This document shows positions 55,211 to 64,000 of a stretch of 64,000 bases of DNA, piece by piece. The notes beneath the pieces were generated by a model that was not told the origin of the DNA, did not search any database, and saw only the letters and a list, made by a program, of their open reading frames with translations. Position 1 is the stretch's first letter; each line of letters opens with the position of its first letter. Made by a program: the position numbers and the translations under genes. Source of the stretch: Pseudoxanthomonas sp. NC8 (GTDB lineage Bacteria; Pseudomonadota; Gammaproteobacteria; Xanthomonadales; Xanthomonadaceae); the NCBI GenBank assembly GCA_025232375.1, contig CP060419.1, forward strand, positions 991,001 to 1,055,000, given 5' to 3'.

Positions 55211-56727
55211 ATGAGCGGAGTGATCCTGCGTGCCGAAGGTCTGGGCAAGCGCTTCGGCGCGACCGTGGCGCTGGACGGTGCCGGGCTGGTGCTGCGCGCC
55301 GGCGAGATCCATGCGCTGATGGGCCAGAACGGCGCGGGCAAGTCGACCCTGATCAAGCTGGTCACGGGCGTGGAACAGCCCGATGCCGGCACGATCGAGC
55401 TGGACGGCCGCGGCATCGCCCCGGCCTCGCCGCTGCAGGCGCAGCGCGAGGGCATCAGCACGGTCTACCGCGGGAAGTGAACCTGTGCCCGAACCTGTCG
55501 GTGGCCGAAAACCTGTATGCCGGCCGCTATCCGCGCCGCTTCGGCCTGATCGACTGGAAGCAGGTGCGCGAGGGCGCCCGCGCGCTGCTGCGCGAACTGA
55601 ACCTGGACATCGACGTCGACCTGCCGCTGTCGAGCTATCCGGTGGCGGTGCAGCAGATGGTGGCGATCGCGCGCGCGCTGGGGGTTTCGGCACGGGTGCT
55701 GGTGCTCGACGAGCCGACCTCGAGCCTGGACGAGGACGAGGTCCGCGAACTGTTCGCGGTGATGCGCCGGCTGCGCGACCGCGGCATGGCGATCCTGTTT
55801 GTCACCCATTTCCTCGACCAGGTGTATGCGGTGTCCGATCGCATCACCGTGCTGCGCAACGGCACGCTGGTCGGCGAATACCTGCCGGCGCAGCTGCCGC
55901 AGGCGGCGCTGGTGTCGGCGATGGTCGGGCGCGAGGTCGAGCTGGCCGGCGGTCGCGACGATGCGCATGAAGTGGGCGCGGATGCGCCGCTGGTGCTCGA
56001 GGCGCGCGGCCTGGGCCGGCGCGGCAGCCTGCAGCCGGTCGACCTGCAGTTGCGCGCCGGCGAAGTGCTGGGCCTGGGCGGGCTGCTCGGCTCGGGTCGC
56101 ACCGAGCTGGCGCGGCTGCTGTTCGGCCTCGACCGTGCCGACAGCGGCGAGCTGCGGATGCAGGACACGCCGGTCGAGCTGCGCCATCCGGCTGACGCGG
56201 TCGCGCACGGCCTGGCGTTGTGCCCGGAAGAACGCAAGACCGAAGGAATCGTCGCCGGCCTGTCGGTGCGCGAGAACATCGTGCTGGCACTGCAGGCGCG
56301 GATGGGCTGGTGGCGCGCGCTGTCGCGCAGCCGGCAGGACGAGCTGGCGCGGCAGTCCGTCGCCCTGCTCGGGATCAAGACCGCCGACATCGAGACGCCG
56401 GTGGGTGCGCTGTCCGGCGGCAACCAGCAGAAGGTGGTGCTGGCGCGCTGGCTGGCCACGCAGCCCAGGCTGCTGGTGCTGGACGAACCGACCCGCGGCA
56501 TCGACATCGCCGCCAAGCAGGAAATCATGGGCGAGGTGGTGCGACTGGCGCGGCAGGGCATGGCGGTGCTGTTCATTTCCGCCGAGATCGAGGAACTGAC
56601 CCGGCTGAGCGACCGCATCGCGGTGATGCGCGAGCGGCACAAGGCCGGCGAGCTGCCCGGCGGCAGCGATGGACGCCAGGTGCTGGCGCTGATCACCGCC
56701 CACGATGCCGAACCGGTGCGCGCATGA
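55211..56727 (+). CDS. ytfR: YtfR-like double-domain sugar ABC ATPase
   Basis: About 504 aa, two ATP-binding halves. First Walker A MGQNGAGKSTLIKLVTG and Walker B VLVLDEPTSSLDEDEV; second half signature LSGGNQQKVVLARWLATQ and LLVLDEPTRGIDIAAKQE, as in carbohydrate uptake ABC class 2 (RbsA/XylG/YtfR). One break at 55470: TACCAGGAA read as TACCGCGGGAA makes a false TGA; the family reads STVYQEVNLCPNLSVAENL. The stop overlaps the next start (ATGA). Confidence 0.93.
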
Positions 56728-57792
56728 GCAGGCCTGACGCTTCCATCGCGCCCGTGCGGCCCTCGCCGTTGCGGCGCCTCGTCGCCCATCCGCTGTTCTG
56801 GCCGTTGCTGGCACTGGCCCTGCTGCTGCTCGGAAACGGAATATTCAATCCGGGCTTCCTCGCGCTGCAGTGGCGCGATGGCCACCTGTACGGAAACCTG
56901 GTCGACATCGCCAACCGCGCCGCGCCACTGGTGCTGGTCTCGCTGGGCATGACCCCTGGTGATCGCGGTGCGCGGCCTGGACATCTCGGTCGGCGCGGTG
57001 CTGGCCATCGCCGCGACCGTGGCCGCGTGGACGATCGCCGGGATGCAGGCCGGCGGCAGCGCGGGGCCAGCGCCGCTGTTCGCGGCGATCGTCGCCGCGC
57101 TCGGTGTGGCGACCCTGTGCGGGCTGTGGAACGGACTGCTGGTGGTCCGGCTCGGCCTGCAGCCGATCATCGCCACCTGGTGCTGATGGTGGCCGGGCGC
57201 GGCATCGCCCAGCTGCTCAGCGACGGGCAGATCCTGACGATCTACTACGAGCCCTTCGCCTTCCTCGGCAACGGCTTCCTGTTCGGCCTGCCGTTCTCGC
57301 TGTTCGTGGTTGCGACGGTATTTGTCGGATTGAAACTGCTGCTGGATCGCAGCGCGCTGGGCCTGTTCGTGCGCGCGATCGGCCACAACCCGGTGGCCGC
57401 GCACGTGGCCGGGGTGCGCGCGAAAGCGATCACCTGGGCGCTGTACGTGTTCTGCGGGTTCAGCGCCGGCCTGGCCGGGTTGCTGGTCAGCTCCAACGTG
57501 GCCAGCGCCGATGCCAACAACGCCGGCCAGCTGCTCGAACTCGACGCGATCCCTGGCGGTGGCCTGGGCGGCACCGCGCTGGCCGGCGGCCGCTTCAGCC
57601 TCGCCGGCAGCCTTGGTCGGCGCGCTGATCATCCAGGCGCTGACCACGACCATCTACGCCATCGGCGTGCCGCCGCAGGTCAACCTGGTGGTCAAGGCGC
57701 TGCTGGTGACGGCGGTGCTGTTGCTGCAGTCGCCGGAATTCCGTGGCCGCCTGCGTGCGCGGCTGGCGCACGGCACGGGAGGCGTGGCATGA
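56724..57792 (+). CDS. ytfT: YtfT-like sugar ABC permease
   Basis: About 356 aa, eight to ten helices, branched-chain/sugar permease family. DIANRAAPLVLVSLGMTLVIA, GLDISVGAVLAIAATVAAW, VASADANNAGQLLELDAI and GGRFSLAGSLVGALIIQAL are typical. Five errors, all at CCTGG: 56952 (extra C), 57180 (lost C), a compensating pair at 57550-57566 that converts LAVALGG to PGGGLGG, and 57611 (CCTTGG). Pairs with the next permease. Confidence 0.92.
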
Positions 57793-58822
57793 GCGCGCCT
57801 GCCAACGTGCGGTCGCCGTCTTCGGCACCGGGCCTGCTGTCGCGGCTGTGGCGCGATCCGCGCGCAGGTCTCGCTGGCGATCACGATCCTGCTGTTTATG
57901 GGCATGTCGGTGGCCGGCGGCGTGCTGTACGACGGCTTCCTGCGTCCGCAGGTGTTCCTGAACCTGCTGATCGACAACGCCTTCCTGCTGATCGTCGCGG
58001 TCGGGATGACCTTCGTGATCCTCAGTGGCGGCATCGACCTGTCGGTCGGCGCGGTGGTCGCGTTCAGCACGGTGCTGCTGGCCTTGGCTGGTGCAGGTGC
58101 ACGGCTGGCATCCGCTTGCGGCGATCCCGCTGGTGCTGGTGCTGGGGGCGGGCTTCGGCGGATTGATGGGCACGCTGGTCGAGCGCTACCGGTTGCAGCC
58201 GTTCGTGGTCACCCTGGCCGGCATGTTCCTGGCGCGCGGCGCGGCGACCCTGCTCAGCGTGGAATCGATCGGCATCGACCACGGCTTCCACGTCGCGGTG
58301 GCCAACCTGCGCATCCCGCTCGGCGGCGGTGCCTCGCTGTCGGTCGGTGCGGTGATCGCGCTGCTGGTGGTCGCCGGAGGCGCGGTGCTGGCCGGGATGA
58401 CCCGCTTCGGCCGCAGCGTCTATGCGATCGGCGGCAGCGAGCAGTCGGCGCTGCTGATGGGCCTGCCGGTGGCCGCGACCCGCATCGGCGTGTACGCGCT
58501 CAGCGGCTTCTGTTCGGCGCTGGCCGGCGTGGTCTACACCTTCTACATGCTCAGCGGCTACAGCCTGCATGCCAGCGGCCTGGAGCTGGACGCGATCGCC
58601 GCGGTGGTCATCGGCGGCACGCTGCTGGCCGGCGGCAGCGGTTACGTGCTCGGCACGCTGTTCGGCGTGCTGGTGCTGGGCCTGATCCAGACCCTGATCG
58701 TGTTCGACGGCACGCTCAGTTCGTGGTGGACGAAGATCGCCATCGGTGGCCTGCTGCTGGCGTTCTGCCTGTTGCAGCGGTTGCTGTCGCGGCGCGCGAC
58801 CCGCGCGGGCGATGGCGGATGA
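57789..58822 (+). CDS. yjfF: YjfF-like sugar ABC permease
   Basis: About 344 aa. ITILLFMGMSVAGGVLYDGF, AFLLIVAVGMTFVILSGGID, YRLQPFVVTLAGMFLARGAA, VYAIGGSEQSALLMGLPV and GYSLHASGLELDAIAAVVIGG match YjfF of the galactofuranose transporter. Two breaks: 57868 (CCCAGG shortened, expected DPRAQVSLAIT) and 58088 (CCTTGG, expected LLAWLVQVHGWHPLAA). The start overlaps ytfT (ATGA). A 14-codon ORF (58819-58863) follows the stop and is probably not a gene. Confidence 0.92.
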
Positions 58823-58859
58823 ACGCGCCGCGCGCCGCAGCCGGTGCGCGGGTGGTGCA

Positions 58860-61018
58860 ATGACACCCGCATGGACCAGGCTGGCTGTGCCTGCAGGGCG
58901 CGGGCATCGTGCTGCTCGGCGCCGGCGTGGCCGCGGCGGCCGCCCCGGCGACGGTGAGCACGGCACCCGGCACGACCTGGATCGCCGACAACGGCAACGG
59001 CACCTTCACCAACCCGCTCTTCTACGACGAGTTCTCCGATCCGGACCTCATCCGCGTCGGCGACTGGTTCTACATGACCGGCACCACGATGCACGCGGTA
59101 CCCGGCCTGCCGCTGCTGCGCTCGCGCGACCTGGTGAACTGGGAGTTCGTGTCGTGGGCGCTGCCGGGATTCGGCCCAGGCCCGGAATACCGGCTGGAGC
59201 AGGGTCGCGAGGTGTACGGGCAGGGCATCTGGGCGCCATGCATCCGCTACCACGACGGGCGCTTCCACATCTTCGCCAACATCAACGGTCGCGGCCTGCA
59301 CGTGTTCACCGCGCGCGATCCGGCCGGGCCGTGGACCCACACCACGATCGACCGCAACCTGCACGACCTGTCGGTGCTGTTCGATGACGACGGCCGGGTC
59401 TGGGCGGTGTTCGACTACAACGAAGTGCGGCTGGTCGAGCTGAAGCCGGACCTCAGCGGCGTGGTCGAGGGCAGCGAGCGGGTACTGATTCCGGCCGGCC
59501 TGGGCATGGGCGAGGGCCACCACTTCTACAAGGTCGACGGCCGCTACTACGTCATCAGCGCCAACTACGCACCGGTCGGACGAATGCAGGCCGCGCGTGC
59601 CGATCGGCTCGACGGTCCATGGGAGACGGTGGCGATCAGCGCCGGCGAGACCTGGGCACGCAGCGCGGCTGGTGGGAGGACGCGGTCGGCCAGCGTTCGC
59701 CGGTGCCGACCGCGGCGACGCGCTTCACGATGAAGAAGCCGGGCGGGAACGAGATGGGTGCCGCGCCGCTGCACCAGGGCGGCATCGTCCAGCTGGCCAA
59801 CGGCGACTGGTGGGGCTTCTCGATGCTGGACCTCAAGTCGATCGGCCGCACCACGGCACTGTCGCCGGTGAGCTGGCACGACGGCTGGCCCTACTTCGGG
59901 TTGCCCGGCAACCTCGGCCGCACGCCGCGCACCTGGTTCAAGCCGGACGTCGGCGTGGCCACCGCGCCCCGCGCGCCGTACGCGCGCAGCGACGACTTTT
60001 CCGGCGCCACGCTGCAGCCGGTGTGGCAGTGGAACCACGAGCCGGTGCCCGATCGCTGGTCGCTGGCCGAAAAGCCCGGCGCACTGCGCCTGCACGCTTT
60101 GCCGGCGGCGGATTTCCTGTGGGCGCGCAACACCCTCACCCAGCGCGTGACCGGCCCGGTGTCGTCGGCGACGGTCACCGTGGACGCGTCGGGCCTGCGT
60201 CCGGGCGACATCGCCGGACTGGGCCTGCTCAACATGCCCGCGGCCTGGCTGGGCGTGGTCCGCGACGCGGACGGCATGGTGCTGCGCTGGCATGACCAGC
60301 ACGGCGATCGGCAGGTCGACGTGCCGCTGCGTGCGCCGCTCGTGCACCTGCGTGCCAGCGGCGACTACGACGCCGACGAGGCGCGGTTTTCCTTCAGCGT
60401 CGATGGCCGCCGCTTCGAACAGATCGGCGCGCCGGTGCGGCTGCCGTACCAGCTCAAGACCTGGGGCACGCGCTATGCGCTGTTCGCCTACGGCACGGGT
60501 GGCGCGGCCGGTGGCCACGCCGACTTCGACGACTTCCGCGTGCACGAGCCACTGGCCGACCGTTCGCGCAATATTCCGCTCGGCGAGGTCGTGACCTGGC
60601 CAATCTCGGCGACGGCACCCGTGCGCGCGTGCATCCGCTGGGCGTCCTGCAGCCGGTGTCGCCCGACTCGGAGGAGGCGGCCGGAACGGGTGCGCACTTC
60701 CGCGTCCACGATCGTGGTAAGGGCAGGGTCGCGCTCGAGGCTCTGGACGGCAGCGGCTTCCTGACCGTGGTCGGAGCCGGCCTGGCGGCGGACGTGCGCC
60801 TGCTGCCCGAATCGCCCGACAGCCTGTTCATGTGGCAGGACATGCTCCGCGATCGCCAGTTCATGCTGCTGTCGATGCGCACGCAACGCTTCGTCGGCCT
60901 GTTGCCGGGCAGTGGCGAACCCTACGCGGCCGACCGCCCGGGCCCGCAGCCGGACCGGCGCGACGGCACGGTGCTTGTCTGGAGCCCGGTGGAGCCGGCG
61001 AGCGCCACGCACCATTGA
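58860..61018 (+). CDS. GH43-family arabinosidase/xylosidase, secreted, with C-terminal extension
   Basis: About 720 aa. Leader with GIVLLGAGVAAAAAPATVST. The five-bladed GH43 core: FYDEFSDPDLIRVGDWFYM (base Asp), YGQGIWAPCIRYHDGRFHIF, FDYNEVRLVELKPDLSG, GMGEGHHFYKVDGRYYVIS (acid Glu) and GGIVQLANGDWWGFSML. A lamin-G-like module (about residues 380-560) and a C-terminal segment of about 135 residues resembling a fascin/trefoil repeat follow. Breaks near 58890 (CCAGG), at 59652 (CCCTGG, expected ETLGTQRGWWEDAVG) and 60597 (CCCTGG, expected VVTLANLGDGTRARV). Exact substrate is not evident. Confidence 0.87.
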
Positions 61019-61072
61019 AGTGCAACGCGCGGGCGTCTTAAGGTCCCGCCGTCGTCATCTATTTCTCCCGCC

Positions 61073-61078
61073 TATAAT
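61073..61078 (+). promoter_or_regulatory. TATAAT -10 element before the ECF sigma gene
   Basis: A consensus TATAAT lies 47 bases before the GTG start of the sigma gene in an otherwise GC-rich gap. No convincing -35 is seen 17 bases upstream. This suggests housekeeping rather than self-directed transcription of the sigma gene. Confidence 0.4.
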
Positions 61079-61124
61079 CGAGGCACTGGTGTGGCCGCCC
61101 ACTCGGCACCGGGGGAAAGCAGGC

Positions 61125-61686
61125 GTGTCCGAAGAGATCACCCGACTGCTGCTGTCGTGGCGTGCCGGCGACCTGCAGGCGCGCGACCAGCTGTTCGACG
61201 CCGTCTACGACGCCTTGCGCGAAATGGCGGGCGTGCGGCTGGGCGCGGGGCGGGGCGATTCGACCCTGCGTCCGACCTCGCTGGTCCACGAGGCGTTGCT
61301 GCGCATGCTCGGTCGAGACGTGGGCTTTGCCGATCGCGCGCACTTCTTCGCCCTGGTCGCGCTGAAGATGCGTGCGGTGCTGGTTGACCACGCGCGTGCC
61401 CACGTCGCCGGCAAGCGCGGCGGCGGCGCGGTCAACGTCACCCTGTCGCAGGTCGACCAGAGCGGCATGCATGACGAGGACGTCGGCAGCTGCGACGTGC
61501 TGGCGCTGCATCAGGCGCTGGAGCGGCTCAGCGCCAGCGACGAGCGTGCCGGCCGGGCGGTGGAACTGGCCTATTTCGGCGGCATGTCTCACGAAGAGAT
61601 CGCCGCGGTGCTGGACATCTCGATACCCACGGTCGACCGCGACCTGCGCTTCGCACGGGCCTTAGCTCAACCGGCAACTGGCCTGA
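61125..61686 (+). CDS. ECF-type RNA polymerase sigma factor (TIGR02999/ECF43-like)
   Basis: About 186 aa, GTG start. EEITRLLLSWRAGDLQARDQL, YDALREMAGVRLG, STLRPTSLVHEALLRML, LVDHARAHVAGKRGGGA and VELAYFGGMSHEEIAAVLDIS (region 4) are characteristic of the kinase-associated ECF group. No anti-sigma gene follows; a Ser/Thr kinase does. The 3' end is repaired at 61661, where CCTGGCTC is read as CCTTAGCTC; the expected tail is RFARAWLNRQLA with a stop at 61686, 24 bases before the kinase. Confidence 0.9.
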
Positions 61687-61710
61687 CAGCGTCCTTGCCC
61701 GGGGGAAGGC

Positions 61711-64000
61711 ATGAGCGGAAACGAGCATTGGCGGCAGTTGCGTGAACTGTTCGACGCGGTCTGCGAGCTTCCGCCGGAGACCCAGGGTGCTGAGCTGGAA
61801 CGCCTGACCGGCGATCCGGGCCTGCGGCGCGAGACGCTGGAACTGCTGCAGGCGCAGACCCGCACGCTGGAGCGCGTGCGTGCGCCGGTGGACGGGCTGC
61901 TCGCGCGCATGGCCGAGCCGGAACTGCGTCCCGGCGACACCCTCGGGCCGTGGCGGCTGACCGAACGACTGGCGTCCGGCGGCATGGGCGTGGTCTTCGC
62001 CGCCGAGCGTGCCGATGACCTGTACCAGCGCAAGGTCGCGCTGAAGCTGCTGCGCGGCCTGTCCGATCCACGCACCGCCGAACGCCTGGCCGAAGAGCGG
62101 CGGATCCTAGCCGGCCTGCAGCATCCGAACATCGCCCGCCTCTACGACGGCGGCACAACCGCGGCCGGCTTGCCCTACCTTGGTGATGGAGTTCGTCGAC
62201 GGGCAGTCGCTCGATGCGTACTGCCACGGGCATGCGCTGCAGCTGCGCCAGCGGCTGGCGCTGTTCGTGCGGATCTGCCGGGCGGTGCAGGCCGCGCACG
62301 CCCACCTCGTGGTGCATTGCGACCTCAAGCCGGGCAACGTGCTGGTCCGCGCCGACGCCGAACCGGTGCTGCTCGACTTCGGCATCGCCCGGCTGCTGGA
62401 CGGGGCCGGTAAGGGCGAGCGGACGCTGTACTGCACGCCGGCCTATGCCGCACCCGAAACGCTGGCCGGACAGCCGGTGGGGGTGGCCAGCGACGTGTTC
62501 AGCCTGGGCGTGATCCTGGTCGAACTGCTGGCCGACCGCCGCGTAGAGCGCGATGCCGACGACCGCGAACGGGCGGTGGTCGCGCCGAGCCGATGGGCAG
62601 GCGTGGACTGTCCGTGGCGCCGTCGCCTGCACGGCGACCTGGATGCGATCGCCGCGCGGGCCTGCGCGCTGGAGCCGGGCGCGCGCTATGCCTCGGTCGA
62701 GGCGCTGGCCAACGACGTGCAGCGCCACCTGGATCACCGCGCGGTGGAAGCGCGCGGGGCGGGCGGCTGTACCGCCTCGGTCGCGGCCTGCGCCGGCACT
62801 GGCAGGCGACCGCGGTGGCGTCGCTGGTGCTCGGCCTGAGCGCCGCGTTCGTCTGGCGCCTGGGCGAGGAGCGCGCGCGCGCGCAACAGGAAGCGCAGGT
62901 GGCCGAGCAGGTCGGCCAGTTCATGCTGCAGGCGTTCGAGGCGGCCGATCCGCGCAAGCGCGGCAAGGGCGAGGCCGAGGCGACGGCGCGCGAGGTGCTC
63001 GAGGCCGGTGCGGCCCGGCTCGCTGCCGACCCGGCGGGTTCGCCGACCCTGCGCGCCCGCGTGCAGCACGTGATCGGTAAGGCCTACATGAATGTCGGCC
63101 AGAGCCAGCGTGGCGAAGCGCTGCTGGCCAGCGCGGCCGAAGCGCTGCTGTCGCCGCAGGTGGATCGCCCGCTGGAGGCGGCCGATGCGCTGAACGAGCT
63201 GGCGGTGATCCTCGCCAACGGCAAGCGCGGCGAAGAGGCCGAGCAGGTTGCGCGGCGTTCGCTGCAGGTGGTGGCCGGCGCGGGCGGCGACCAGGCGCCT
63301 GGGAGGTAAGAGGCCTGGAATTCGCTGGGCCTTGGCGCTGATGAACCAGGAGCGCTTCCAGGAGGCGCTGGAGGCCTTCGAGCATTCGCTGCGCCTGCGC
63401 GCCACGTTGCCCGACTTCGAGCGTGGGCGTGCGCTGGTCGTCCACAACATGGGCCTGCTGTACCAGAAGTGGGGGCGCCTGGCCGAGGCCGAACGGCTCC
63501 TGCGCCAATCGCTGGCGACCAAGTCCGAGCTGGCGGGCGGGCAATCCTACGAGGTCTGGGTGACCCGGCACGTGCTGGCGATGACCGTATTCGAGCAGGG
63601 GCGCCTGCGCGAAGCGGAGATCCTGCACAAGCAGAATCTCGAGCTGGCGCTGAAGCTTTTCGGTGACGACAGCGACCACACCTCCACGGTCTACAACGAA
63701 CTGGCCGGCATCAATGGGATATGGGCGACTACCGCGCCGCCACGGCCTATTACACCCGTGCCCTGGATATCGAAGGCAGGCTGCTGGGCGAGGACAGCGT
63801 CGACTACGCGGTCACGCTCAACAATTTCGCCAGCCTGGAGGAATCGCGCGGCAATGTCGGCGAAGCGGTGCGGATGTACCGCCGCTCCTTCGAGCTGCGC
63901 AAGGCGAAGCTCGGGCCGGAGAACGGCACCACCCTGCGCGCGGAGGCCAACTGGGGCGGGCGCTGATGCGCACCGGCGAGCTGGCCGCCGCCGAGCCGCT
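61711..64000 (+). CDS. Membrane Ser/Thr protein kinase with C-terminal TPR repeats (3' end outside window)
   Basis: At least 760 aa. An N-terminal helical region, then a Hanks kinase: G-loop LASGGMGVVFAAE, Lys in VALKLLRG, catalytic loop VVHCDLKPGNVLV, LLDFGIARLL, CTPAYAAPETLAG. One membrane helix (ATAVASLVLGLSAAFVW, near 62810-62860) separates it from TPR repeats (ALMNQERFQEALEAFEHSLR, GDYRAATAYYTRALDIEGR). Breaks at 62180 (CCTTGG, expected LVMEFVDGQSLD), 62757 (G run), 63310-63338, 63713 and 63956 (CCTGG). It probably phosphorylates the adjacent sigma factor, with the TPR part sensing in the periplasm. Confidence 0.88.

Noticed and set aside
58819..58863. Small ORF of 14 codons between yjfF and GH43
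   Set aside because: Very short with no ribosome site of note; probably the chance frame between overlapping translational signals.

Overview
The window is GC-rich, densely coding chromosomal DNA, apparently from a member of the Xanthomonadaceae/Lysobacteraceae (Lysobacter, Luteimonas, Pseudoxanthomonas or Stenotrophomonas-like). The pointers are the petABC-sspA-sspB order, the fimT-pilV-pilW-pilX-pilY1-pilE minor-pilin cluster, a large Oar-type TonB receptor, DUF3301 and DUF2272 genes, and a GTAG-class REP dimer. I cannot fix the genus. No phage, IS element or CRISPR array is visible.

The most striking property is technical. About one hundred reading-frame breaks interrupt ordinary housekeeping genes (uvrB, petA/B/C, purE/K, sodB, miaB, phoH). 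By my hand count about 85 lie on a CCWGG pentamer that has been altered: CCTGG appears as CCTTGG, CCTTAAG, CTTATGG or CCTTAG, CCAGG as CTAAGG, and CCCTGG or CCCAGG has lost a C. Restoring CCWGG restores each conserved protein. I read these as base-calling or consensus errors at a modified cytosine, not as pseudogenes, and I annotate each gene as one CDS across its breaks. Most other breaks are one-base changes in short C or G runs.

Layout. 1-4.7 kb (minus): corA start, then phoH(ybeZ)-ybeY-secreted protein-corC(ybeX)-Lnb-domain protein. 4.8-8.5 kb (plus): TetR-HlyD-ABC ATPase-ABC permease efflux cassette, followed by miaB (minus). 10-15.1 kb (plus): lytic transglycosylase, cytochrome bc1 genes petABC, sspA, sspB. 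15.1-18 kb (minus): DUF3301, DUF2272, nadC, Trm112-like. 18-22.2 kb: purE-purK, a REP dimer, sodB (minus), grxD-SDR-marC. 22.3-27.3 kb: Oar-type TonB receptor and ppnN. 27.5-34.3 kb: type IV minor pilins and pilY1. 34.3-41.2 kb: tRNA-Asn, GspH-like pseudopilin, uvrB, tRNA-Val, GspG-like pseudopilin, GGDEF-EAL protein.

41-61 kb is an L-arabinan/L-arabinose island. GH127, GH51 and GH43 arabinosidases release L-arabinose. A YtfQ/YtfR/YtfT/YjfF-type furanose ABC transporter imports it. Aldose epimerase, Gfo/Idh L-arabinose 1-dehydrogenase, IlvD/Edd sugar-acid dehydratase, a GguC/AraD1 (FAH-fold) enzyme and an aldehyde dehydrogenase fit the non-phosphorylative route to 2-oxoglutarate. A GbpR-like LysR regulator and ATAC/GTAT palindromes suggest common control. 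No lactonase is seen. The window ends with an ECF sigma factor next to a Ser/Thr kinase with TPR repeats, a pairing known from phosphorylation-activated ECF systems.
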